From the NCBI RefSeq assembly GCF_000485595.1, contig NW_014578494.1:1-64000 (forward strand): 64,000 nucleotides of DNA, read 5' to 3'. The notes beneath the pieces were generated by a model. It made no database searches and was not told where the DNA came from. It was given only the letters and a program-made list of their open reading frames with translations. Of the stretch, positions 54,466 through 64,000 are shown piece after piece. This stretch comes from Priapulus caudatus (lineage: Eukaryota > Priapulida > Priapulimorpha > Priapulimorphida > Priapulidae). Both the position numbers and the translations under genes were made by a program. Within the stretch, counting starts at the first letter, position 1, and each line of letters starts with the position of its first letter.

Positions 54466-56234
54466 TTCTCTAACCCAGTGCATCGTGCACCGGGCAAGAG
54501 GTTAGTGAACGCTCAGTGTCACTACGGTTATGCGTCGCCGTAAAGGATGTTGTCAGACCGAGGAGTGACTGTTGGTTTGAGGGAAGCAAGCCATTGATTG
54601 GTAGCTAATTTACGTTCGGTTGTCGGCAGTCTATTCGCTTGACATGGTTGGTAACGATTCCATGCAGTCTGTAGTTCCCGGAGTTACTATCCCGGCGTGG
54701 TTGAATGAGGCATGCCGACAGGGGGATGGTTTTGTCGTCCGGTGTGTTCTCCTCTTCTGGGGTGGTTGTCTGATAATACTACCTCACCTTGTTTGGGCGC
54801 TTGGGAGTGGTGTAGCTAAGGCTGGGCTGGTTCTCAGTTGCGTTTTTTGCCGCTATGGCCAGGCGCACCGCTAGGCATCCGGAGCTCCGTGGGTGGCCTG
54901 GATGACAAGTATCTCGCCAGCCGCTCGTTTCGGGCGGGCGCATAGGGGCTCTTGCGGTTCCTGACCTGCATTAACGCAGACGTGGGAGCCAGGTGGCCGG
55001 CGTTGCGGGGTAGGGGCGGGGTGCGGGTTCCATACTGCTACGGACCCGTGTTGGTCGGCCAAGCGACAACCCCCTATGGTCCGTGGAATGTTGCGCCGTA
55101 CTGTTTCGAGCAGTGGCTGTTGGGGGCACCCGAGGTAGTTGCGTCACGTGTGTTGTCGAGCCGGCTGGTACCGCGCTACTCACCCACGGGCATTCAGATT
55201 TATTACCCTTGATCGGAACGAGTTTGGGGTTTGTTCTCCATTAGAGTGTCGGAGTTTGAGCCGGATTCCGGAGTTTTAATTGGTAAAACTCTGGAATCCG
55301 CACCATTTGATGGTCGATGGAGTGGTTTGTAAACTCCGACGTATTCGAGCTGAGAGCTGATATGGTTTCAGGCCTATAGGGGAAGGCTGACATTGCGTGT
55401 GTTCACATGCTACGTGGCACGTGACGAGTGTGTTTCAGGTCATTTCAGGTCAGGGAGCGAGACGGCGAGCGGAAGATCGGTCCCTGCGAGAGTCCTGATT
55501 GTCCTGTGGAGGTAATGGGGGAGAAAACGAGGTGAGCTGCACGAAGCACTGTGGTTGTAAATCACCATGCACTCGTTTGAATTGACCGTGAGGGTCGAAT
55601 GTTGTCGACGGTAGTAGTTTTGCGCTTGCGCAGACATGCACTGGAAATGCTGGCGGGTGTATCACTCCCTTTGTTTTTCTTAGTTGCTACCAAACGACAG
55701 TATGTCCTGTGCGGACATGTTATCCGCCTCGTCTAGGGATGAGGCAAGGCGGCCCACGCCCGGGTATGAGTATCCGGATGAAGATGACGCCCACGCCGAC
55801 CTCGCATGCGAGGCCCGCGCTGATGAGAGTGGAGGCACCGCTAGAGGTGCCCACATTGTCAGAAGTGCTACCTCAGCCGCTGGCGACGATGCGCGCACTG
55901 CCTGGTGCACCCCTGTGAGCTCCTTCCCGAACATCACCACCGCCGAGTTCAACGAGTTCCTGGGGATGCTGCTGCAACCGACCTTCCGGTGACCAGGGAG
56001 GCAGCCGGAAGACGGAACTCGGCGCCCGCGCCTGAGGTAGCCCGGGGACGGAGTCCGGAGACAGCGACAGAAAAGAGGCAACAGGGGTCACCTCGTCGCC
56101 ACTACACCCAGAGAAGAGCTGGGCGAGACCGTGGGGGACAAACCAGCACCGGGATAGATCTAGCTGGGCTCCTCCACGTCGGGTGCCGGTGCACCGCCAG
56201 GTACGTTGTTGGGATCGACCTGACGGTCGATCTT
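54466..56234 (+). other. GC-rich segment between gypsy integrase and 3' LTR
   Basis: About 1.8 kb with no recognised domain. One plus-strand frame (55684-55992) is acidic and ends NITTAEFNEFLGMLLQPTFR; another (55905-56285) is Arg-rich. GAGTTTTA and TAAAACTC phrases at 55270-55290 form a hairpin. Some gypsy elements carry an extra frame here (env-like or other), but I cannot identify one. Confidence 0.4.
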
Positions 56235-56248
56235 GAAGAGGGGAGGAG
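56235..56248 (+). promoter_or_regulatory. Polypurine tract of the gypsy element
   Basis: GAAGAGGGGAGGAG directly precedes the 3' LTR. This is the usual primer site for plus-strand DNA synthesis. Confidence 0.85.
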
Positions 56249-57343
56249 TGTGGCGGTGGTACCGGTCCCCACGGTTCCCAGCTAGGTAATTGTGAGGTAG
56301 CTAACTGGGGAACCAGGGGCAGGTTATGGGTTAATGTTCTGTGTTTGTGACTGTATAATTATTTGTGGTGTCTGCTGTTTATTAGTGTGCGTTTTCGCGG
56401 TGTTTTGCCTGCTCATTAATTGTTGTTGTGGATAGTCAAGTCTCTAAATGGGGGCAGCCATGTTGGGTGGGTTAGGCACCCCCTCTAGCGGCGGAGAGTG
56501 GCGCGGAAAAAATGAACAGCTGACACGCTGTGTGTGAGTCGGGAGTGACACAGTGGAGTTCGTCTCGGGCGTCTACAGAGGTAACACTCGAGTTCGTCTT
56601 GGGGGTCGAGTGAGGTAGGCCTCGCAGCATGCAGCTAGTTCACTCCGTATGAGCATGGAATGGAGAGGCCGTACGACGAGAGTATGGTGACGACAGCTAG
56701 CGTATGGTACTGTTACAGTACTGTACGGTTCACCAGTTGTTCGACGTGGCTTGTGGGTAAGGCCCCGCAGAGAGTCAGCCACAGTTAAAGGCTACAGTTG
56801 GTGAGTAGGCAATTGTATTGTCCTGTTGTTGTGGGGCGAGTAAACAATACAGTGAGTAGAGTATTACTTGTACTCCTGAAATAGTAGAGAGAAGGGAGTG
56901 CTAACGCTTCACGTGCAGGATAGAAACTGGCCTATGCTGTGAGCAGCCGTGCAGTAGAAAGCCTGCCGGTTATTTAGCCCTTTGTCTGGCTACGCCTATA
57001 TCTGTATAGCCTTTGTTCATACACCGGGTTGACATTTATTATAAGACGTAACGTAAGGCCAGCAGAGCGGGGTGGAGTGTCCCGTTGTCATGTTTGTGGT
57101 GTGGCATCGTTGACTAACCACGCTATTGCACCGGAGCCGGAACGAACGCTGGGTTGGGTACTACGGAGTGAGCGCAGTAGCACTGAAGCGCTCTGGTGGC
57201 TAGCGGAGTCCGGGTGACGTCGATACGGCCATTTCAACGCATCCTGACCTACGGGGTAAGTGTTCTTACCTAAGGTTATTGCTAGTCACTACGTGTCGAC
57301 TGGTGGCACCTTCGGGTGTCGCGGAGAGACACGAAACGCTACA
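56249..57343 (+). repeat. Gypsy 3' LTR, complete
   Basis: 1095 bases, TGTGGCGG...CGCTACA, with near-inverted ends (TGTGGCG/CGCTACA). It contains the extra 160-base block (56561-56722) and 500 terminal bases missing from the 5' LTR. Confidence 0.85.
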
Positions 57344-58400
57344 ATAGTATCAATTTCCTTTATAGTTTCAACATTTGGATTTGGAAGCGATATCAATAAG
57401 TGGCTAATTTTAGATAAAGCAAGAGATTTAATCACTGTGATTTTTCCCAGCGAGGTTAGGTTACGATAGACCCAAGTACTAAGAAGGGCTTTCATGTTTT
57501 GCAGCCTTGGCATAATATAACGTTCGGTAATAGAGAATATATCTAAAACTGGAAAATCCACGCCTAAGGTAGTAAAAAGTTTGACCAATCAAGATTGTTT
57601 TCCCTGCAAAAACGTCGATCCGACTCGCGCATCGACCCTAGCCAGACAGCTTTAGGTTTATTCATATTCACCTTAAGTCCTGAAACGTTGTTAAACCATT
57701 TTAGAGTGCTCATAGATATTCTTAGTGATTCTTTACTACCATCTAATAAGAAGAAATTATCATCTGCGTATTGCGATATTTTAAAAACTTTATCCCACAT
57801 TTTAATGCTCTTATTATTCCTAACTGCAATCCCTAGAAGCTCAGCACACATGACAAATTCAGACGTGACACACATGACACATGTGCACACATGACAAATT
57901 CAATCTTGTAGGGAGAGATTGGGTCCCCTTGTCTGCAGCCTCTACCTAGTTTCAGGAAACTTTAAAAATGTCCATTTTGTATGATGCAGGATTCTGTACC
58001 TCTTTGAAACAGTTGAATCCATTTTTTAAATGAATCTCCAAAATTAAAAACATCAAGGGCCTTTTTAATGAAACCCTAAGAAACTGTGTCAAAAGCTTTC
58101 TCAAAATCAATTAGTAATAACATTTCTGCTGTATTTTGCATCTGGGTCTCGAAAATGATGTTATACAATAGCCGAATATTTTCGCCAATAAATCTCCCTG
58201 GAATAAAGCCTTTTTGATCCTCATTTATTAGCCTGTCTAGAACTGCCTTGATTCTTTTAGCTATGCAGGATGACATAAGTTTATAAGACAGATTTAGTAA
58301 AGAAATTGGACGTCAGTTTTTTAGACGATTACGTGGTTTACTTATGCAGGTTAGGTATGTAGGTTATCAGACCTTGCTTTTGTGTTATGGACATTGTGTT
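57344..58400 (-). pseudogene. L1/Tx1-like LINE, reverse transcriptase part
   Basis: From high to low coordinates: QGLITYIPNLHK, N.RPISLLNLSYKLMSSCIA (Trp replaced by a stop), NEDQKGFIPGRFIGENIRLL, LLLIDFEKAFDTVS (first Asp), KISQYADDNFFLL (catalytic ADD intact), SGLKVNMNKPKAVWLGSMRE and LGKITVIKSLALSKISHLLI. The order fits L1/Tx1-type reverse transcriptases. Frameshifts and stops near 58300, 58070, 57890 and 57580 break it. It continues at 50699 across the gypsy insertion. The endonuclease domain upstream was not found. Confidence 0.8.
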
Positions 58401-58469
58401 ATTGTTATAGGCATAGTTCCTCCATCTCGCTGGTACACCCAATATAGTTCAATAAAATTTTCAGAAATT

Positions 58470-58795
58470 AAAAAAAAAAGATCCAGGATTGTGTTTTTTG
58501 TTTGTTTGTATTTTTAGAAATTTTGAATGCGTCCGAAGTCTTTTCCATAAAAAAATTAAAAAATAAATAAATCCTGGATCCAGATCTGGTTCCGGATCAC
58601 CACCAAAATCTAATCAATTGGTTCTTGGCCCAAGACCAACCCGTCCAAAAGATTTCATCAAAATCCGTCCGTAACTTTTTGAGATATCCTCTTAACAGAC
58701 CAACCAATCAACCAACAAACCAACAAACAAACAAACTACGTAACAGGAGCGAAAACATAACCTCCTTAGCGGGGGTAACAAGCTGCATCAACGAG
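58470..58795 (+). mobile_element. RTE-type LINE 3' tail
   Basis: Phrases such as GGATCACCACCAAAATCTAA, AAAATCCGTCCGTAACTTTT, TGAGATATCCTCTTAACAGA, ACAAACCAACAAACAAAC and CATAACCTCCTTAGCGGGGG are those of the widely dispersed RTE-like 3' ends in marine animals and fish. No coding part is attached. Confidence 0.65.
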
Positions 58796-59478
58796 ATCTG
58801 GCGCATGGCAAATCTCTACACGGACGTCTTTTCCTCGAATTTGACGATCGTTTAATGATTTTTTCGATCTTTTTTTGAGCTCTTTGGGGTCATATGACCA
58901 GGCAACTGTCACTGTCGGTTTGTTTATTAATGATTCGTCCAAATGCCAGATTTTAGTCTCTTTCTCTCTCATTTTCATCTCGTTCGATTGTTATTTTGTA
59001 TTGGAAAACGATCTGTACGTTGCTAGTTGATTGATTGAATAGACCAAGCCTAGTAAATGATATTGTCTTTGTTATATTTCAGCGTGTCGTGCTTAGCTAT
59101 ATAAGAATTATTCACTTGTAATTTTACATATAATATAACAATTGTTTCCTGGATGCTCGGGCAACATAAGGATTGTTTGAAATGAAATGGATTGTTGGAT
59201 GATTGGATTGTTTGATGATTGTTGATGTTGGCAGAGGCATAGGAATAATGAATGCAGTGCAAGAGTTCGATAATGCAGTAGCAGACTTACTGTAATGTGT
59301 TTCAAAAAGAGATTATAATAGGCATAGTGTGAAAGACAGCTGCTATGAAAACTGTAATTGTACATTGCTTGTTGAAGAGTAGAATCCAAAGGATAATGTA
59401 ACGAAACAGAACGCAACATGCGAAAACGTAACGCGTCTTAACCGTGACATGTCAGACTATCATAATTTAGCACGATAT
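58796..59478. other. No recognisable gene
   Basis: AT-rich. ATTGTTGGATGATTGG and ATTGTTTGATGATTG (59188-59222) form a short tandem repeat. Confidence 0.4.
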
Positions 59479-60138
59479 TGTAACGTACGTTAACTATGAG
59501 ATAGTGCAAAGAAAATATGTTGTGAGAGTATCGTAGGCTGAAGAACATTTTGTGGGGTAGACAAAAATAGGTAATAATACTTCAGTGAATACAGCAGTAG
59601 TGCAATTATTATTTATAGACCAACGTAATTATCATTGCGTGAAAGAATAGTATAATATAGACAGTAATTGTACAATGTTTAGCAAATAGAAGTATTTAGA
59701 ATGCAAGGCCAGGGTTGTGACATCTGTTTTACACATATGTCGCATTGAATTAGTAATTGTAGATATATTAGTTGTATAAAGGAGAGGGTTCGGCGTTTAG
59801 CATACAGATTAGAAATAGATAGGTGGGGAATATCAGACGATAGATGACGCCGTACACATCTGCTGGACAGATGGGCATATCGCGCGTGATCATTCGAATA
59901 GGAGAGTGTTGGTGTGTGTGATTGGCTGGGGTAGAGTGGAGCTTGGCAGTGATTGGATAAGAGAGATATATAAAGATCTAGGGGCATTTGGAAGGGACGG
60001 TTGGAACAGGGAAAACGGGACGACGAGATGGTGACTGTTATGTTTGTAAACAATATATTTCTTTATTTGAACACAAATCCTATATGTCTTCTTGATTATT
60101 TATACTCTAAATTATTACATACAAACTACGTTCCTACA
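59479..60138 (+). mobile_element. Candidate LTR with TATA box
   Basis: Starts TGTAACGTACG and ends CGTTCCTACA. It contains a clear TATA box (GATATATAAAG near 59965-59976) and is followed by TTTGGTGCTCGTGACAACGG, similar to the TGGTGC sequence after BEL-type LTRs. No second LTR or pol was found. A host promoter is the alternative. Confidence 0.35.
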
Positions 60139-60219
60139 TTTGGTGCTCGTGACAACGGACTGGGTTATACAAAACAACGTAAGGTACACGCTAGTATAAT
60201 ATCATCACCGGCTGTAACG

Positions 60220-60315
60220 ATGGAGAGGAAGAAGCGACGAAGCAAGGAAGAACGGAACAAGAACGCAACTTACAAGGAACAAGAGCAGAACGAGATGGAA
60301 ATACGTAAACGGTGA
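60220..60315 (+). CDS. Short basic frame after the candidate LTR
   Basis: ATG at 60220 opens MERKKRRSKEERNKNATYKE and reaches a stop at 60313-60315, just where GTGAGT could act as a splice donor. It may be the start of a gag-like leader or a host first exon. No family match. Confidence 0.25.
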   Translation: MERKKRRSKEERNKNATYKEQEQNEMEIRKR

Positions 60316-62859
60316 GTGAAACATACTGTGTCGGCATATAGTCGTAAGTAAAGCTAAAAACAATAGTTTCAAACCACATAACGTACCACATAATAGCGTA
60401 TAATATACAAGGTCATAGTGAAATACTGTATATGCATGCACCACGTTTCTTATCTCTTATTCAAAAGGTGCATGTTATGTTATTGAGATGCTTATAGGCT
60501 ACTTATATAATAACAATATTTATAATAATGAAGGCCGATACAGTTGTTTCACAAGCTTACAGGATAGTATGTGTGTATATATGGTTAGTAGGTATGGTGT
60601 TGATGTAGCAGGTATAGTTAGTCATGTGTCGCTGAATGACACAACGTACGTACGGCTGAATCTCACGGTCAGCTAAGAGACGCTCGATCAGCATTATGCG
60701 GGTTGAAGCGGAATTGTATTAGATTTGAGAGATTTGAGAGATTTGAGAGCTGTCGGGCCATGGGGCCGGCGGGTATACGACAGCAGGAGCCTGTCACGCG
60801 CGACAGGCGCGCGCAGTTTTAATCAACGTATAATCGGTGGGTAAGTTCGTGTTCCACACACGATCGCTCCTAGGAGTCACATCGGGGTACAAGAGTCGAC
60901 GTTATTGAACGGCATTTCCGCACGCAAAACCGTTACGTTTAGCTAACGATGTCGGTATAGTAGTAAACATCATATTGTAACATGTTTGATTGCAAATTTC
61001 TTACACAGGTCGTTACACAAATCCACGCGATGCTGGCGTGGGAGTCTTTCACACTTACCGGAAAATGAGGAAGGGTTAGTGAGACTACGAATGCGTCTGG
61101 AGAGAGCAAAAGAGCTCTACGGTTAAACGCACAGCCGATCAACGCGTCAGCGCTGATTGTGCCATTGATCGCATGAGTGCACATGCAGGGTGTCTGAAAT
61201 TGTTATAGTGTTTTAGGACAGACGGATGCAGCCGGAACGGAGTGCTCAATTCGTGCAAGCACCGCACATGCAGGCAGCAGAAGCTGATGAGTGGGGGAGA
61301 GGATCTAATTCCTCTAGCACAACTGCAGTAGACCATTCAGTGAATTGTCATTAATAATTTTCTACTTACAGATAAACAGTAGAACCCAAGGTTAGAAAGG
61401 CGACACAGGTTACGGTGTGAGTGCAGTGTAAGTGTAGTTGGGAAGGATAGCAATTACAGAGTTTGACAAGTGGGTTGAGGTGCATGCAGGTGTTATGGTT
61501 GAGTGTGTGAGAGAAATGGTACCAGGTGTAAATAGTGTATATACAGAAGTGCAGTTTGCTATTTATTAGTATTATTGATTAGTAATCATATCGTGATTAC
61601 ATTTTGTTGTTTCTAGTATCGGGAACCAGGCTATCGAAATACAATGTTAGGTATAATGTAAGTGAATATTTGTGGGTTATTATGATGAATGTTATGATTA
61701 TAAATGATGATTGTTTCAGTAAATTGGGCTGGCTTGGTAAGGATTTTGAAGTGTGGGTATTACATAGGATTGCGGTTTTGATATATGTATGCATGCATAT
61801 ATTAAAGGCATGGTTATAGTGATATCGGTTAGAAGAGAGATGCTGTTCGGTGGTTTCTATAATTGTTGCAGTTGCGGGGACATCCAGAGAAGAGAGCGCA
61901 TCGGTCGAATCTTCCGCTGCACAGAGTTGGTACAGCAATGGACAAATATTTCGGCAGGACATCGAGGCGGCAGTCAGTATACCATTTTGGCAAGGAGAGA
62001 AAACTACCGTCATCACTTCAGTGACTTCAATACTTCAACGACGCAGTACTTCAGCGAGAATTCAACGGGCAAATTCAGCAAAGTCGACGATCTTCAAATT
62101 TGTGAGAACAATATTTGTTAACACAAACACTAATGTGTTAGCAGATTAGCAGTGCTGGTGAACTTTTGGCATAAACCATTGGACATTATCGAAGAAATTA
62201 AAATGCCACAGCACATTTTGACAATTGCGTCCTGCAATCAATTATTGCATCGGCATCAGAAGAAACAGCGCAGAGGATCAGCACCAAGACCAGGGAGGAC
62301 ATAGTAACATCGTAACATCGTCGAGGGATCAAACTATTATATTGTATTGTATTGTGCTATTAACTTGCGATTAAGATGAAAATAACATAGTTACACAAAG
62401 AATTGTAATTATTGTGATATTATATTTTATATTAATGAGTGAAATGTGTGTTTTTCATAGAAAATACATCAGAAAACTTACTTATCTACTGATGATGAAC
62501 TAAAACAAATATTTACAAATGGGCGTTTGTTCTCTTGTTTTGAAGGTTTGTTGCGTCAAAGCAAATCAAAGCAGCCAATCAGAGGAACCCGTGTAGGACG
62601 TTTACGCATTTGCGGTACGGAAAAAATAGACGCGGCCAGCGTCGCGCGAAATATCTGACAAGTGCAAAATGTCTTAGATAGGATCGCCCTGGCACCGCCC
62701 CCACCCCCGCCCCCGCATGAGTGCCGACCCGACCAATGACAGCTCGTCTTTGTGTTACGATAGGTTGTGTACACTTGAAGGTTTATGTAAAATACCAAAT
62801 TCTGGTACAGGGTAGTGAAGGAGCAGTGTAGGGAGAGGAAGGGGGGAGGGAGGAGGAAG
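60316..62859. other. No confident gene
   Basis: Plus-strand frames at 61789-62121 and 61850-62149 overlap and show no known domain. GAGATTTGAGAGATTTGAGA is a small tandem repeat near 60725-60750. A C-rich run at 62694-62716 (CCGCCCCCACCCCCGCCCCC) could form a G-quadruplex on the minus strand. Confidence 0.35.
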
Positions 62860-63760
62860 TTTAGAGTAGTACTAGTAGGTGGAGTAGGGAGAAGCTAGTG
62901 AAGAATGAGGAAGGGGAGAAGCTAGTGAAGAATGAGGAAGGGGAGAAGCTAGTGAAGAATGAGGAAGGGGAGAAGCTGGTAGAGAAAGAGGAGGGGAGAA
63001 GCTGGTGCAGAAGGAGGAGGGGGAGAAGCTGGTGGAAAAGGAGGAAGGGGAAAAGGAGGGGGAGAAGGGAGAAGCTGGTGGAGGAAGAGAGGGAGAAGCT
63101 GGTAGAGAATGAGGAAGGGGAGAAGGGAGAAGGTGGCGGAGAAGGAGGAGGGGAGAAACTGGTGGAGAAGGAGGAGGCAGAGAAGCTGATGGAGAATGAG
63201 GAAGGGGAGAAGGGAGAAGCTGGTGGAGAAGGGGGAAGGGCAGAAAGGAGAAGGTGGTGGAAAAAGAGGAGGGGAGAAGCTGATGAAGAAGGAGGAGGGG
63301 GAGAAGCTGGTGGAGAAGGAGGAAGGGGAGAAGGGAGAAGCTGGTGGCGAAGGAGGAAGGGAGAAGCTGGTGGAGAATGAGGAAGGGGATAAGGGAGAAG
63401 CTGGTGGAGGAGAAAGAGGGGAGAAGCTGGTGGAGAAGGAGGAAGGGGAGAAGGGAGAAGGTGGTGGAGAAGGAGGAAGGGAGAAGGGAGAAGGTGGTGG
63501 AGAAGGAGGAAGGGAGAAGGCCGTGAGAACGAGAAAGGAAAGAAAAGGCGATCTGTGCAGAAAGATAAGGGAGAAGTCGGCTGTGAGAGGAGGAGGGAGA
63601 AGCTTGTTAGAGGAAGCGAGAAAGGGAGAAGGAGGCGCGGAGAAGAGAGCTAGTGGAGGAGGAGGAGGAGGAGAAGGGAGCAAGCTGCTACAAGAGAAGG
63701 ATGGGGACTGAAGCTGGTGAGAAGCAGGAAGGGGGAGAAAGGAGAAGCGTGCTGCGGCGG
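62860..63760 (+). repeat. Purine-only minisatellite (GAGAAGCTGGTGGAGAAGGA)
   Basis: Units of roughly 18-40 bases built from GAGGAAGGGGAGAAGCTGGT. The strand is almost free of C and T. Frames are open in several phases because the code has no stop made only of G, A and the repeat phase. The Glu/Lys/Gly products are not convincing proteins. Confidence 0.85.
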
Positions 63761-63799
63761 CTTTCATTGAATGTACAGGGGGGCTACACTTGTGGTTTG

Positions 63800-64000
63800 T
63801 AGATTCTCCCTTCTCTCCTATTCTTCCTCCACCAGCTTTCCCTTCGCCCTTCTCCTTCTTCCCTCGTCCTTCTCTCCACCAGCTTCTCCTTTTTCCTCTC
63901 CTCTCCACCAGCTTCCTGTCTCCTCCTCCTTCTCCCCCTCCTCCTTCTCCAGCAGCCTTCTCCTTCTCCCCTTCTTCCTTCTCACAGCTTCTCCCTTCCA
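63800..64000 (-). repeat. Inverted counterpart of the purine minisatellite
   Basis: CTTCCTCCACCAGCTTTCCC, CTTCTCTCCACCAGCTTCTC and similar are the reverse complement of 62860-63760, after a 60-base spacer with no repeat. It runs off the window end. Confidence 0.85.

Larger units (their letters stand above)
50700..57343 (+). mobile_element. Ty3/gypsy LTR retrotransposon inserted in the L1-like LINE
   Basis: The element begins TGTGGCGGTGG (50700) and ends CGCTACA (57343), flanked by ATAG on both sides (50696-50699 and 57344-57347). Removing the element and one ATAG restores the LINE reading frame. Order on the plus strand: truncated 5' LTR, pol (reverse transcriptase, RNase H, integrase), a GC-rich unknown segment, polypurine tract, full 3' LTR. 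Gag and protease are deleted. Confidence 0.9.

Noticed and set aside
60001-60315. A 104-codon plus-strand protein
   Set aside because: Its first half is within the candidate LTR and shows no domain; only the last 31 codons from the ATG at 60220 were kept as a tentative frame.
62898-63908. Glu/Lys/Gly-rich and Pro/Ser-rich frames of up to 319 codons
   Set aside because: Produced by the purine minisatellite in all phases; no start context or unique sequence.
1-64000. CRISPR array, operon or phage genes
   Set aside because: Repeats here are contiguous satellites or transposons without regular unique spacers; exons, splice sites and LINEs show nuclear animal DNA.

Overview
The window looks like animal DNA, probably from a marine invertebrate. 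It has split genes with short exons and GT/AG borders, (TTAGGG)n-type telomeric blocks, abundant CA/GT microsatellites, and a transposon mix (BEL/Pao, Ty3/gypsy, Penelope-like, R4/Dong-like and L1/Tx1-like LINEs, PIF/Harbinger, Tigger-like and hAT-like elements) typical of molluscs, annelids, lancelets or hemichordates. The species cannot be named from the sequence. Telomeric TTAGGG argues against most insects and nematodes. No rRNA, tRNA or CRISPR array was seen. There are single unknown bases at 1350 and 26512 and an 882-base gap at 48468-49349. The block 7.3-8.65 kb reads like unpolished long-read consensus.

Layout. 1-9 kb: CA-rich minisatellite, then a 1.7-kb block (1351-3030) repeated at 7083-8826. 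Both copies are built from nested palindromes (GGTACGTTCCGG type) with telomeric TTAGGG/CCCTAA runs; a third cluster lies at 4.97-5.43 kb. Two cysteine-rich small exons sit at 4.5-4.8 kb. 9-12 kb: two minus-strand exons of an SLC6-type transporter, a degraded membrane-protein fragment, an LTR-like insertion and a broken tyrosine recombinase. 12.3-18 kb: a minus-strand BEL/Pao element, multiply broken, whose 3' end stops in a telomeric array. 19-25 kb: nested DNA transposons and a solo-LTR-like insertion. 26-30 kb: two minus-strand exons of a DEG/ENaC channel with a Penelope remnant between them. 33.5-35.7 kb: a Penelope-like element with reverse transcriptase and GIY-YIG domains and inverted ends. 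37.5-47.5 kb: minus-strand exons of a second DEG/ENaC channel running to its last exon, the introns holding an R4/Dong-like LINE in a TAA microsatellite, a foldback-like element and an inverted repeat around telomeric DNA. 49.5-58.4 kb: an L1/Tx1-like LINE split by a 6.6-kb Ty3/gypsy element with a clear ATAG target duplication. 58.4-62.8 kb: an RTE-type tail, a candidate LTR and otherwise non-coding DNA. 62.86-64 kb: a purine-only minisatellite followed by its inverted counterpart.

The host genes (two or three DEG/ENaC channel genes and one SLC6 transporter) are all on the minus strand, only partly recovered, and diluted by transposons in their introns. All large open frames in the window are retroelement proteins, and nearly all are broken by stops or frameshifts. 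No new multi-gene system is convincingly present. The least explained signal is the family of palindromic modules carrying telomeric repeats.
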